Below, in pieces: positions 11,237 through 23,237 of a stretch of DNA of 64,000 nucleotides. This DNA is from Daphnia carinata (Eukaryota > Arthropoda > Branchiopoda > Diplostraca > Daphniidae). Both the position numbers and the translations under genes were made by a program. Each line of letters begins with the position of its first letter. Position 1 is the stretch's first letter. The notes beneath the pieces are model-generated. The model worked only from the letters and a program-made list of their open reading frames with translations. It was not told where the DNA came from and did not search any database. The stretch spans positions 2,852,001-2,916,000 of the forward strand of contig NC_081335.1 of assembly GCF_022539665.2 (NCBI RefSeq), read 5' to 3'.

Positions 11237-13390
11237 GGCTTTGTTCTAAATCGTAAAAGTAAAGAAAAAGAACTAGTTAGTGGGAAATATAAGATTGTTG
11301 TTGTAACCAAACGTTGAAAGCAATTTGACTTACTTCTGCTGTCCGAAGGCTAGAAAGACTGTAGGGCCAGCAAATAGGCAGCAGACAGCTAAGAGTTGGC
11401 AATTCTATGGTTGAATGTTCAATTTAAATAAAAAATCAAACTATATGAGGCATAAGAAAAACTCAAAATACCAACAGAAATTGTGTTGAGGTACATGTCT
11501 GTGTCCGTTGGTAGGCTAAGTAGAGATTACAACTGCCAAAATGACTGTCATTACAGTTGACACTGCAACGAAGATGAATATGGTGCACCACTCAGATCAC
11601 GATTGACAGGAGACCATGAGTGGTTAAAGAGTAGAAGAACGATACTATGTTATTCCTACCCATAGGATTTGCATCTTTGGTGCCATTCCTCAACAGGAAG
11701 TATTCTTTACAAATGAAGTTTCATGAGCTAAACCTTAAAAGCAAAATCCGTCAATGAGATTCTGATAACAAAACATTAGTCTTATACCTCTCAATGAGCA
11801 CTGGTATAGTTTGATGAATGCAACGTAGTAGGTTGCTAATAGTTTTCTGGTTTGACAGCTGACACAGGTGATTACAAGACATGTACCATAAACACCAAGC
11901 ATTCTGTGGGCTTCACTTCTAAAACACACTCAGGGATGAAAACGTACAGAAGCACCATTAGATTTTCTTAAGTTTTCCATCGGAATATGACATATTTAAC
12001 AGAAACTTTCGATCACAGCTTTCACCGCTCCCACATAGTCAGCAAGTCAATAGTGGCACAGCAGCGTCATCTTGTTTTCCAATTAACAACCGAAAAATTC
12101 ATCAAAATTGAAAATCTTGCTTTTTTGAGACGGGAACTGCACTGATGTGAACTCTTTAAACATACTTTTAGAGCGTGAATCCCCCCCCCCCAACCACCCC
12201 CATATTGGCTACTGCCATTTCAATTTTATTTTAACAAATACAGCGACCAAAACCACGAACGGCATTTTTAAAATATAGCGATTTAACATGTTTTTGAGCC
12301 CGATTTTTTCACTGTTTTTTTTTTATTTATCCAAAAACCTAGATATTTCTAGGAAAATACATGATTTGGGTTCACAGTTCAACAAGGATGCTGATTGCGC
12401 TTCACACACATCTAGAAATTTCGCAAGTTGACGTATCTCTGGATTGATAGCTAGTCAACATCTGTATGATAATACACTTTTCTTTTTTTGTACAGCTGCA
12501 ATGGTATTTCGGTTATAAGTTCCACGGCAAAATTTCTCCATTGAAACAAGGACGCCAATTGTGCGTTATCTTGTGCCTATTTTCAATTAAATGGATACGC
12601 CGTCACTTATCTGCTCGAAAGAGCTCATTTTGGCCTGGAATATTGTTTTGAATGGTGTAATTAGTATACATTGCATACATTAGATTGAATCAATTACTTT
12701 TTGGCATACGTTCTTTAATTGTGTGAGGCTGTCAAATCGTCGACAGGCGGTATCTAAAGGAGGAAATCAGCTAAAAGCTTGCGGACGCATCAATAAACGC
12801 AAAACTATTAAAAAATTATAAAGATAGCCTGAAACCAAATTGTAAAGAAAATTAATTTTAGTTTCCAGCACTTCGGTACAGGTATCATCGTCAACGTGGG
12901 CGCAGGTGATTTTTCCATGTTCATTGTATCAGGTCACCAACTTCTACTAGATGAGTCAAGAGGAAATGAGGTTACACGAACAGAAAATTAACCATACAAT
13001 TCAACTGATAGATATAAATACCATGATGCGTGGAAGTGAAATACACCACATCACAACTGTTAAAACTGTCAGAACATTCACCACCCATGCAAAACATTTT
13101 CTGATTCATTGATCTTCATCACCTAACCTATACCAAGAAAACCAAACACAATTAGTGCAGAACATTTTGGTGATGAAAGTTAACAAATACCTGACAAATT
13201 TACTGCAGACCAGCAATTCCAGATGGACTCCCACACAACATTCCAGATAAACAAAACAGTAGTAATTCCTAAACAAACATCTTGCAATAGTGGTAAATAT
13301 AATGCAGTAACTGGTAAATATAACATCTCACATGAACAACAAATGTGAACGGAACCATTCGAAAATGAAGTAAACACATCAACGGAATAA
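11237..13390. other. Intergenic DNA, no gene recognised
   Basis: No exon chain is apparent. There is a C run near 12181-12191 and a TATA-like word (TATAAATA) near 13014 with no gene behind it. The segment lies between the minisatellite and arm 2 of the structured repeat. Confidence 0.5.
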
Positions 13391-13547
13391 GCGGACCCCC
13401 ACGTCCCCTTTCCGGCCAGAGCCCTCCAAACCTCGGTATATGTTGTTTTTAAATATACCGTACAGTAGGGGCATGACCCCCTACGGGCTTATTATGAGTC
13501 AAGGGGAAACGGGGCTACAGAAAGAAGGGAGCCCAGATATGCACTTC
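13391..13547 (-). repeat. Structured repeat, arm 2 (inverted copy of 9170-9328)
   Basis: Read on the minus strand this copies arm 1 nearly base for base, including both internal hairpins, and stops where arm 1 goes on into the three-hairpin block. The shared part ends at the same place on both sides, which suggests a defined module. Confidence 0.7.
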
Positions 13548-14721
13548 AATTTATATATATCAAATACCATAACGCGAGTCAATGTGATCCTATTCATGGG
13601 TTATTCCAATCATGTTTCCAAACGTCAGCTTAAATAAAATCCAGCCTCATTCTGATCTATTATGGTTTTTTACCTAAAAAGGCAAAACAAAAACAAATCA
13701 ATACAAAACATTTTTGCTCATGGAACTTACTTTTAACAGTATTGTGTGTAATCCTTGTAGGGGTTTATACTTGAAACCCTTCTGACAGAATTTCTAAGTG
13801 AAATCCAAACACGACATAGTATGAACAGCAATTGTTTATGCTAACAGTCAACTTGATCTTCAGTAGAGGTGTGCCTTTCTAATACAGCTAATATCCTTGA
13901 GAATAAATCAGTAGAAATGTAGATTAATATTTCGTCTGAAATTAGTTTAAAACTAATATTGATGTAGGAAAAAATAGTAAAATACACAAACCTTTGTAGA
14001 ACAATTCGAAAATAAAATGAATCCTACAAATCCTACAATCCTATAAAACAAATTGCATTTAGTTTCAGATATAGGTAAAAATCAAACACAGCATATTTGT
14101 TATTGCCAAAGAATAGTTGAATAACGGCATAGCTAGATTTACAACAGGCCTCTTTTGATTGAACCATTTGAATTTTCCTGGTGTATTCTTTCTATGATAT
14201 GTTTGGTCAATCACAAAGGAAGAAACCTATGCGAACAACAATAAATCTCACAAAATAACCAGAGGTGACTCATATTGCTACAAATATTAAGCTGTACAGT
14301 AAATATTAGCTTAAATGGTACTGTAGCCTTTCCTGCATTTGTAGTAATGCTCTGATTAGCTATAGCTTGGAAATTCAACTGTTTTTACACTACCATTAAG
14401 TTTATATACTATGACAGGATCTCACAAATCATTAAGTAATAAATACTTGTTCAGAATGATACCACGTAGCCTACATAAAAACAGCAGCGCCTAGGTGTAC
14501 AGTACCTGAAGTCCCAGCTGACAATACTTTCTAATTAACGAGGCATACTGATACACCATCGGTGAACACATTGTTTCAGATATGAAGAAAGTTGGACTAA
14601 AGCCTTTATCCGTCGCCGCTAGATGTAGATATATTCTTCCCACTAGCAGACCATCATTTTGCAATAACATTAAATAACTCAAGTATCCTGCCGGCGTTTG
14701 GAAACAAATTCATTTGAAATA
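13548..14721. other. Intergenic DNA, no gene recognised
   Basis: AT-rich sequence with stops in all frames. I see no repeat shared with other parts of the window. Confidence 0.5.
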
Positions 14722-14906
14722 TGGCAATCCGTTTTACCCCAAAAAACAAAAAAAAAATTTTCTATCACTTTACTTATTTAAACGTATGTACATACGATAT
14801 ACTATAATTATACGAGACTTTTACATTTCATTTGTGCAGGAATTATAGTAATACGCTCTACCGTTGAGCTTATGTGGTTGTCGGATAAACAACCAATTAT
14901 GCTAGA
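14722..14906 (-). repeat. tRNA-like/MITE composite, copy 2 (inverted, MITE internally deleted)
   Basis: TA plus TGGCAATCCGTTTTACCCC at 14722 is one end of the 7.65-kb MITE, followed by an A-rich run. The other MITE end is missing; after a short spacer the reverse complement of the 7538-7645 tRNA-like unit follows (14798-14906). So the same neighbours occur together twice, in opposite orientation and with different MITE content. Confidence 0.6.
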
Positions 14907-15183
14907 CCAAATATCCTGTGATTGTCACCCAATTTCAATGAGTGTTAGTTCGGTTCAAAACGGTCAAAACAAAGGTTAGAAATGTTAACTTAAGTTCATG
15001 CACTAAACGCACTTCTGCGTCGTTTTTTTCAATGAAAATAACAATTTTGTTTAATGATCGAAAAATTCGAGTCGCCACTGATGGAGTAGACACTGGTATA
15101 TTTGTAACGTGCAACACGTGAAGAAGGATAAAAAACCACGGGAAGCAATGCGAATGATCTTGAAAAGTAACATTGATTACTTT

Positions 15184-17135
15184 TTACTGTGGCGAGCAAT
15201 TCGGTTCTACAGTAAGGACAGGAACTTGACCGCAATTTTCAATTATAATTTCACTTGGACCTTGTTCCCAGGGCTCCCCATCAGCTTGAACTGGCTGCTT
15301 GCCGAATATACGAAGCCGAAAATGTTTTCCTCTATCTATTCGTAAAGGTTCCGACAGACCGACCTGCATCTGTGCGATGTGAAATGAAGAAGAAACTCCA
15401 ATGACTTCCATAATGCCATCACCGTACAAACACTTTGGCATAAATACACCTTCTAGAAAAAAAAAGGGTTTTAAAACTTCTATTCAAATTTATCGTTATT
15501 TTTACGATTATAGCATATACTAATCGTACCTTGGCCCATATTCCACGGCTTTATTCCGGCACCCCATGAATCAACGTTGAGGAAGACAAGAGCCTGAACA
15601 CACGGTAACTCAATCGGTTTGTTGTCGATAAAAAGTTCAATTTGATTTTCTAATCCTTCACAACTTTGTTCAACCACATCTTTGGTACCGTAAGTAAAAT
15701 AAATAAGTTTGTTGAAAAGTCGATGACTGAATAAATACATAGGTGACTGCCTCGTTAAATGAAAATTGAGGGCTACACGGGCATCAACACCGACGCTGAA
15801 GTAATTATTAAAGCGCACTGAGCGCCCAGGAAAGCGGATACCCAAATGCCGACTGGGTCGAATGTCGGCAAGCCATCGGTCAAGTAAGGCAGAAGAACTC
15901 GCTTCTATTTTCTTTAAGATACCATGAAAATCCACAGCGCCTTCAACGTGTGGACCCCAACCCAGTGCCCGAGACAAATCATTTCCTGTCCCCAATGGAA
16001 GTACGGCCGTCTCTGGTAAATGCTGCATTTACAGAAGAAAGCTATGTTACTAAGCAGCATATCTGCGTGTCAAATGAAATACAAAAATCATACCTTAACA
16101 TGAAGGTTCTGCACAGCATTGAGAACCCAAGCAATGGTTCCATCACCACCAGCAATCAGAAGCCTACACTGAGTTTCTTTCAGCAATGCACATAACTGCA
16201 GAGCAATTTTAGGTTCCTGATCGGATAGATCGATTGCCTGCACGGCATTTAGCACTTTGCGAGCCGACGAAAGGAGGTGACAGGCTTCGTTACTTCCAGA
16301 TTTACCGTTCCCTAATTGACAGATAATAATAATTTTACGCAAGGATCAATAAAAGAACATAGATTATACCAATAACAATCAATGGTTTCCACTGTGGCCC
16401 CCACTGGGGCTCTTTAATACTAGCAACAAGGCACTGTGATCGTAAGCGCCCTCTGGAACTACGTCGAAGTGTTATGCAGTTCGGAGGAATTATAAAATTC
16501 CGATAAATTCCTAGATTACATAGATCAGCTAAATTGGGGAGGCATTTCTCGTGGACAGTCCATTGACACCAGCAACAGCGGAAGTCGGACAAATGTCTTT
16601 CAGTACCGCATTCCTCGTCGCAAACACGACAAATTGATTCAGGGGATAGGTTTCCTGAAATCCCCATGAAATCAAAATAAAATAAATTTTGAAATGAAAT
16701 ATCAGTCAGTGATAACTCCACCTTTCACCCATTGATGTTTCATTGATATGGAATCCACAGAAACCTGCTTGCATTTCAATCTTTTATCTGCTTTATGCAT
16801 GCAGGTTTCATCGGCACACACTCCACAGGAGTCACAGCGCAGTCCACCCCCAAGTAACACATGCTCGCATACACTGCAATGAACTGCCTAGGAAACAAAA
16901 AGAAGAAATCTCATGATTAGTATGACTTCTATCGAGCTAAACACTGCTATACTGTCACCTGGTCAGTATCACTTATACTACACCAGGAGTGTCCTTTACT
17001 GAAGTCATGGACTTTGACGTAGTAAACCTTACGCCGCCATACTCTGAAGAGAAAATCTAGCCCAATGAGACCCACAATCACTTCAATGATGATACCTGAA
17101 AGTCCCATGTCCCATAGTAGTAATAGAGGCCACAT
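15184..17135 (-). CDS. DGKE: Diacylglycerol kinase epsilon
   Basis: Six exons on the minus strand (17135-16959, 16887-16722, 16654-16370, 16311-16094, 16022-15530, 15452-15184) encode 535 residues with consistent phases. The N-terminus has one hydrophobic segment (IIIEVIVGLIGLDFLF) followed by basic residues, as in DGK epsilon, the small membrane-anchored isoform. Two C1 zinc domains follow (HCSVCEHVL..RCDSCGVC and ICRVCDEECG..WTVHEKC). The kinase domain carries the loop IGNGKSGSNE, the GGDGT motif and LPLGTGNDLSRALGWG. The accessory domain ends near PVQADGEPWEQGP. The enzyme phosphorylates diacylglycerol to phosphatidic acid; the vertebrate form prefers arachidonoyl-DAG and feeds phosphoinositide resynthesis. 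Human DGKE is slightly longer (567). No other isoform fits this short layout. Confidence 0.93.
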
Positions 17136-17736
17136 TTGTTAGCCAGGAAATGTTGAACTCCTACCAATCGTCGCATAAAATGGGTTAAAGGCAAAATAAA
17201 CGGAAAGGTTTGGCAAAGACTTACAAACTTGATACTTTAGGATCTTGAAAGATTGGCAACGTAAAATGCAGCATGCCGTGAATGGCTTCGCTGACGGCTT
17301 GCGTCCGTCCAAAAAAATTTAGAACAGTCGACTAACGTCAGACTTCAACGTAAGGGAGAAACTACCAACGAAGCCATAAGTTAAACTAGCAGTCGTCAAT
17401 GCAAAAACAACAATGCCGCGAACATCTGGGGAATGACAGTTGACCAATTACGTCAGCCTTGCTTGCTAGTTTAACTTGTATTCATTTCGTTTTATCAACG
17501 TTTAATAACGTAGTTATTTAGTAGGTGGAAGGTTGTAAAACAACCTGAATACATTTTTGCCATTGGAGTCCATTCCAACAAGCTTGCCTGTGACTGCCCG
17601 CAGAGCGACGAGAGTCAAATGTACATTTTTCGTTGTAATTCGCTAATGTGGTGTTTTCGTGAAAACCTTCCAATTACTTTTTTGCAAAAAATGTTGAACC
17701 ACTAGTCTAGCTAAGACAACCAATAGTCTAAGTCAA
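17136..17736. other. DGKE 5' flank with a 14-bp inverted repeat
   Basis: AAGTTAAACTAGCA (17378-17391) is repeated inverted at 17464-17477, framing 100 bases that resemble a tiny foldback element. Otherwise nothing is recognised. Confidence 0.4.
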
Positions 17737-17817
17737 CGTAGATGGTAGGATTCGACCTACGCTACCAGAAGGAAACTGATTTCTAGTCAGTCGCCTTAAC
17801 CACTCGGCCACATCTGC
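17737..17817 (-). tRNA. tRNA-Ser(AGA), probably a pseudogene
   Basis: The minus strand reads GCAGATG, D arm GGCCGAGTGGTTAAGGC, anticodon arm ACTGA-CTAGAAA-TCAGT (anticodon AGA), a long variable arm and T arm GTAGG..CCTAC, all typical of tRNA-Ser. Two defects are visible. The T loop has six bases (TCGAAT) instead of seven, so the GGTTCGA B box has lost one T. The second acceptor pair is C-A. The length is 81 rather than 82. A one-base T-loop deletion would weaken both transcription and folding, so I expect it to be inactive. Confidence 0.75.
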
Positions 17818-19291
17818 TTCAAGCAAGTGGTCTGTTATAAATATGAAGAGAGTAACCGTGTTGTACTAATCGCAAGTTTATAAAAATTATGAAAATAGTA
17901 ATTTTAGACCACTTGTGTTTGAAGACAAATTATGAGATCAACGTTTAACTACTGAGTGAACTGGTGCGATAGAAAGTATGCCAAAATCAGTTCTCGTCTG
18001 CTGTTTTTACATATAAGAAAGGAGTCGTGAAAAATAGCATATACAAGCTGTTAAAGAAGTCGAAGCACATCTTAAGTCATTGGAGAACAGCGCTTGAGTT
18101 CTGAATTGATTCGATTAAAAAAAAAATGCTCTAGCTGTTTAAAAAGCTAATTAAAGTAAGAGTAATTTACTGTCTTCTGAAAGCAGTTGTGCAGAACAAT
18201 GGGTGGCTATCACTCAATACTCATTTTTTTCTAGATAACTTAAAATATTACAACATTTTAATTACAGTTAAATCTAGAGAATATAGATATAACTCGCCTT
18301 AACTGAAATTTCCTCATGTACAGCAATATAGATTTCAAACTTTTCGTGCAGTACGCAATTCTTGACTGACGTCAAAAACAGCTGTTTGGCATTCAACGAG
18401 TGATCGACAAAAAACTAGTACAAAAATTTTATGTCGTTATTAGTTCGCTTTCTTCACAAAAGTTCTGAATATTTCTTTTCTAACTATTTAGCCTACCGTG
18501 GGCAATGAAATAGCAAAAGGATATCACTGGTTGTCGGGGTTGGCTAGATAACAGCGACAAGGACGTTGCGTAGATTAACAGCACGTAACATCGAGATTCT
18601 AGCACGTAGGTCCCAAAAAGAGACTTGTCTTAATACCTTCCGAAAAGTGGAGCTCAGAAGAGTGGATCGTGTAACGAGCTGCTTTAGAGTAAACAAAATA
18701 TAAAAATAGGTACAACAGAACAAAAACATACTGTATAAATCACGCATCAAACGGATACAGAGTTTTGCAAGGACGGCGTCAACGTGGAGACAATGCGTTA
18801 TACAAAATTAAGAACCATTGACGACATTTAAACCTTGACTAGCGACTCAAACGCGCACACTTTTCTAGCTACGACAGTTATACAACAATTTCTTGTGGTA
18901 AAGAAAAACATGTAACTGAAGATTGTGGTTACGAAGTTTTCTTTTACCTGGTCCCATTGCAATTTTATAATGCGAAGCTGAACAGATGTGACATTATTTA
19001 CAAGTTCCAGTAAGACACAATTTAACAACAGTGGGATATGAAGTTCAATAAACAAACTGAGCTGTAACGTTCAGTTTGTCACCGTCGAATCACATCACCA
19101 TTATTTCGGCAAGGTATAGTTGATGAATACTTCAAACTTCCTCCTATCCTCTTGTAACAAGGATGATCATTGGGTTGAAAGTTTGGCGGAAAAAAAAGGT
19201 GGCATCAAATGCAATTAGGTCCGTCTATGAAAGATGCTGTGCGCTTGGCATACTTTGCGGAAACGATACTCGCGCACAATCCGATGAACGC
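17818..19291. other. Intergenic DNA, no gene recognised
   Basis: No convincing exon or repeat. A CRE-like TGACGTCA is at about 18368. The last part is the 3' flank of the PPxY protein gene. Confidence 0.5.
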
Positions 19292-20059
19292 TTAAACAAC
19301 ATCGTTCCGGGAAGTGCCAGTATCGATCGCTGGGCAAGACGTTCGACTGGAGAGTTGGCTGTTGACAGGCACTCCCGAATCGGGCAAAGTAACTGACACC
19401 GAACATGAGTACGGATGTAAAAAGGCAGCTGGGGAGATTCTGACAGCCTCGTCGTAAGATGGAGGTTTACATCCAACAGCAGTTTCGTAGTCTGGTGGTT
19501 TAGTGGGAATATTTCCTTGCTGGTGCTGGTGGAATGAATCGCCATTTTGAACGGAAACGGCTATGACATGTATGTTGGGTTCTGCGCTACACGATGTATC
19601 CTACAACGAACGGTGGAAAGAGGAGAGAAAAATCAATGATCCAAGTTAACAATGTTATAGACTAGGTCAGCCATCTCAGAGCAAAAAATAAATAGCACCA
19701 ACCTGATTGGTGGATGGATCGCTGCATCTATCACGTATGGTTAGCCAACGGCAAAGCGCAATGCAGATGCATAAAGCTCCAGCGACGACGCATCCAACGC
19801 CCAAGTAACGAACCGGTGCAAAATAGTGCTGAGCAAAACCGATCCAGTTGCAAAGGGCGCCTACCAGCAGCAAAGACAATCCATAACGATACATTCTCCG
19901 GAACTGTGCTCGTTGATAATCTGAACGACCTCTCGTTGGGGAACATTGGCTAGATCTTTGCTGATGACTGAAGGTAAAATCATGAGGTTCAGATCGTGTG
20001 CCTCTTTGTTGGAGAGCTTCAGCTCGTTGCAAACCAATCATATCGCCAGTTGGTGTCAT
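19292..20059 (-). CDS. Two-pass membrane protein with two C-terminal PPxY motifs
   Basis: Two minus-strand exons (20059-19703 and 19600-19292) join in phase to give 221 residues. Two hydrophobic segments lie around residues 57-73 (YGLSLLLVGALCNWIGF) and 83-103 (YLGVGCVVAGALCICIALCRW) with a very short link. The tail has PPDY and PPSY motifs (KPPDYETAV and KPPSYDEAV), which bind WW domains of NEDD4-type ubiquitin ligases. By architecture it could be a small adaptor of the Ndfip/Commissureless kind that brings ligases to membranes; I see no specific family signature, so this is inference. An acceptor-like TATTTAG directly precedes the ATG, so there is at least one upstream exon, which may be non-coding or may add N-terminal residues. 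Confidence 0.6.
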
Positions 20060-21633
20060 CTAAATACCAAATCACAAATTCACATGATTAGTTTCTAGTC
20101 ATCCGCATTATGCAACGGAACTCTCTTGAGACGGTTGGTGACATTAAGCAGCTGTTTGCTAATTAATTCGTTTCGCGACAGGTAAATATTAACCAATAGA
20201 TTTTAGATAGCCTTGAGGAAATAACATCCACATCATGGGCTGAAAATGAGTCGGTAATTAACCAATTCCAAGGTCCAACAGGCATATCTGGCACTCTACC
20301 ATATCGGGGCGGACGTTATGAGTGAATTTTAAATAGCAACTTGAATCGTTTAATTACCCACGCAGTGTTTTTTTTTTGCTGTTGTTGTGACGGATTTACG
20401 TAGTAAACTGGGTTGCTAAAGAAAATAATTGATTTTTGGACCCTCTAGCTATACCAGCAGTACGTGTATACACGAGACTAAAAAAACCTTTCAGCTTCAG
20501 TTCCCCTCCTAGAAATTTTTGTTGAGGACGGCTCGTACCGTTACAAGCTTAGAAATGTGAAGAAAACTTTACAGTTACCTAGTAGCGACAAGTTGGCTAA
20601 TGCAGACTGGATGACAGAACCGAATAGAAAGCTGGAAGAAAGTTATTTCTGGGATGAAGCGTGCTCATCCAGTCACGAAACACTGATCTGTAGAAAAGCT
20701 TCCGCTCCGGCCGACGACTCGAAGGTAACTGAAGGTTAGACATGTATAGAACATTGGAACGCCCCCACGTTCACCATAGAGACGGTGAGAACTCCTGACC
20801 GCAAGTCTCTGCATTAACCGCGAAAATAATAAAGAAATTACGAAAACAAAATTTATTTACCAAATTCAGCCGGATAGGACCTGAACACTATGCAATGCGT
20901 TCTGACGTCAATGGACCACTACCGGGTTATCCAAAACAACGCGTACGCGCGCACACAAACACACAAAAACAGTGGTCTCAGAAGATTGAATCGTTGGCTG
21001 ATGAAACTGGATAAATTCGCTCAGCAGCCTTTGACGATTCTCATCAGAATACTAATCATCTTTTAACAGTATTTCACATACGATTGCGAGACGTATTTAG
21101 TAATAACCAACGTCTTTTACATGGAGAAGCGACTTACTAACGTGACTTTATTAGAGCATGAACGTCCTTACGACCAGCAGTAGTTAAACGATGGCCTTTG
21201 TTTATGGTCGTTGCTGAGTCGATACGTTATTGATTACGACGCCACTAGTCAAGTGTTTGGGCAAGTCTTGTGAATCACGAACTCATGGGATATAGTAGTG
21301 ACGTCATGGTACTACCATTCTTTTCAGTTTTCGTTATGTACATATAACTGATGACGGTTTCCCGAACTTTGTTCCGTATTTTCCACGTTCTAACGCTCAT
21401 TCCAAACTAATGAAAAGTCCATCATCTATGGGCGCTAAAACAAACAATGGCCTTGACTACGGTGGATCATGGCTGCAAATAATACTCCATAGATGGCAGT
21501 ATCGTATTTTTAAAAACTCTGAAATTAACCGGATATAAGAATTTCGCTGTTTCTCGTAAACGCTGCGACAAACTGGGAAAATATTTTGCAATGATTTTAC
21601 TTACGCAACTATATCTTCATGTCCATACTTTCG
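20060..21633. other. Intergenic DNA, upstream exons of the PPxY gene not located
   Basis: No clear coding exon is visible. A frame at 20557-20739 (+) has no ATG start. TGACGTCA-type words occur near 20902 and 21300. Confidence 0.45.
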
Positions 21634-23237
21634 TTATGCACGTTTCCATAGGAGACGTAGAGCGTTTCCGTCTTCTTTCAGACAGAGGTCCGTAAAGGCA
21701 TGCGCAGCTAGAATCGCATTAGAAACATTTTCTCTCCAAAGTTCATCCCTAGTCCAGATTCTTTTAATCATTTCTGGATTACTCCAACTGAGTTGGCCGT
21801 AGTGGTCACTACCGACTTCTAGGCTACCCATGTTTTCCCATCTATTGTCCAGGACATATCCAACATCCGACCTGTATTCAAATTTAATTAATTTACTGAT
21901 TCATCTGAATAGAACAAGTCAGTTTAGGCTTACCTTCTAATCATTCTCTGCACAATGTGCTGACTAGACACCCTTTCATTTCCTACTTTCAGTTTAAAAA
22001 GTTTCAATATGGCCTTGGGTTGGATGTAGAAGACTTTACTTAAAGAGTCATCAGGAACAAAATTTTCATTCAAAAGTGTGTACAACATTGCCTATAAATT
22101 TTCCATAATTACCTAGGTGGTAAATACAACATAAAACGAAATTAGTTTACCTGAAATGTCAAAAGGTTGATTCCCATATCACTGTTTGACTTAAAACCTC
22201 CTTTAGTCCACAATTTTTCTTCTAGCACAAACAAGTCACTGGGCGGGATTAATTCTTTGACCCTGTGGACCTATGTAAAAGAAAACAATTAGTTTTATGA
22301 AACAGAATTATAAATGAGAATTATGTTATACCAAGTCAAGGATAACAGATGAGCAAGCTTTAACATCTTCACTAAATAGTGGATAGGTTCCACAATCAAC
22401 TACCTCATTTAAATGAATGTCTAGGACAGCCCATGTTGCAGCTATTGGTGTTACTTCGATCCCAGTTACCAACTGTGCGGTCTATTACTAGATAAAATCA
22501 GTGAGGTGAATCTGTGTGAATATTTTTACAGCTCTTACAAGTTGTTTAGTTCCAACGAGGGGTGAAACTATTGCCCATTTTTTCAAGGCACTATCATTTA
22601 ATTTCTTTTTCATTGTGATAGTGGCTGTATCCTCTGATTTTATCCCCAACTGTTTTGATAAAATACTCTTCATCAATACCCTATTACATAAGAGCTTCTT
22701 TGACGAAATCATGTTGGCTTTTATCTTCGCTTCAGCCTGCAAAAAACGACGTTAAGTTAGACGCGGTGCACTGAGCTTCTTGTTTTAACAGTTTTTACCT
22801 TCGGTGCGGATCAATGACTCGTTCACTGAGCACGTGTTACGCTCACGGGCTCCTCCAGTCGGAATCCTCGATCAATGGACGTTAGCCAACATTTAACAGA
22901 AGAACTCGGCCAGGCTTTCAACTTTACTGTGTGGTATTTAAAGAATCAAACGACAGAAACCACAACTTCCTCGTGAAAATTTCGTGTACTCTCTCAATCC
23001 TACAACCTTCAACGTGTGGGATTTCGTATTCAGCAACCGCAAAGCAGACGACCACAAAAGTTCGAATACCGAGTTGAATTACCTGTTTGATAGAGGGCAC
23101 GGTCTGGAAGGCAGCCAAATCATTTGAATATGAGAACATGATCCATCCCCTGAATAAAGAACATCGTAAAAAAAAAAATGGGGAAATCTTACCAAAGTAC
23201 TTTCGGATATGAGAGGCAACCTTGACAGAGAAGACAT
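21634..23237 (-). CDS. TEFM: Mitochondrial transcription elongation factor TEFM
   Basis: A chain of minus-strand exons keeps frame: 23149-23083, 22736-22539, 22481-22332, 22270-22151, 22091-21934 and 21871-21634. TEFM-like features are a second helix-hairpin-helix element (LAAFQTVPSIKQ), an RNase-H/RuvC-like fold beginning AATWAVLDIHLNEVVDCG, then FVLEEKLW, and the strongly matching helix AMLYTLLNENF followed by YIQPKAILKLFKLKVGNERV. TEFM helps mitochondrial RNA polymerase stay processive and read past the replication-primer stop. The 5' end is uncertain. The best in-frame start I find is a 17-base exon at 23237-23221 (MSSLSR) with a weak GTTGCC donor, giving about 315 residues versus 360 in human, without an obvious mitochondrial targeting peptide or first HhH. 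An unseen exon is possible. Confidence 0.72.

Noticed and set aside
10717-11310. Long Arg/Ser/Pro-rich open frames on both strands
   Set aside because: They are read straight from the 22/23-bp minisatellite and partly from the adjacent MITE; repeat units without stop codons give such frames by chance.
13010-13080. TATA-like TATAAATA as a promoter
   Set aside because: No gene begins downstream in either strand.
20557-20739. 60-residue frame on the plus strand
   Set aside because: It begins at GTG; the nearby ATG is followed at once by TGA, and there is no splice context or recognisable motif.
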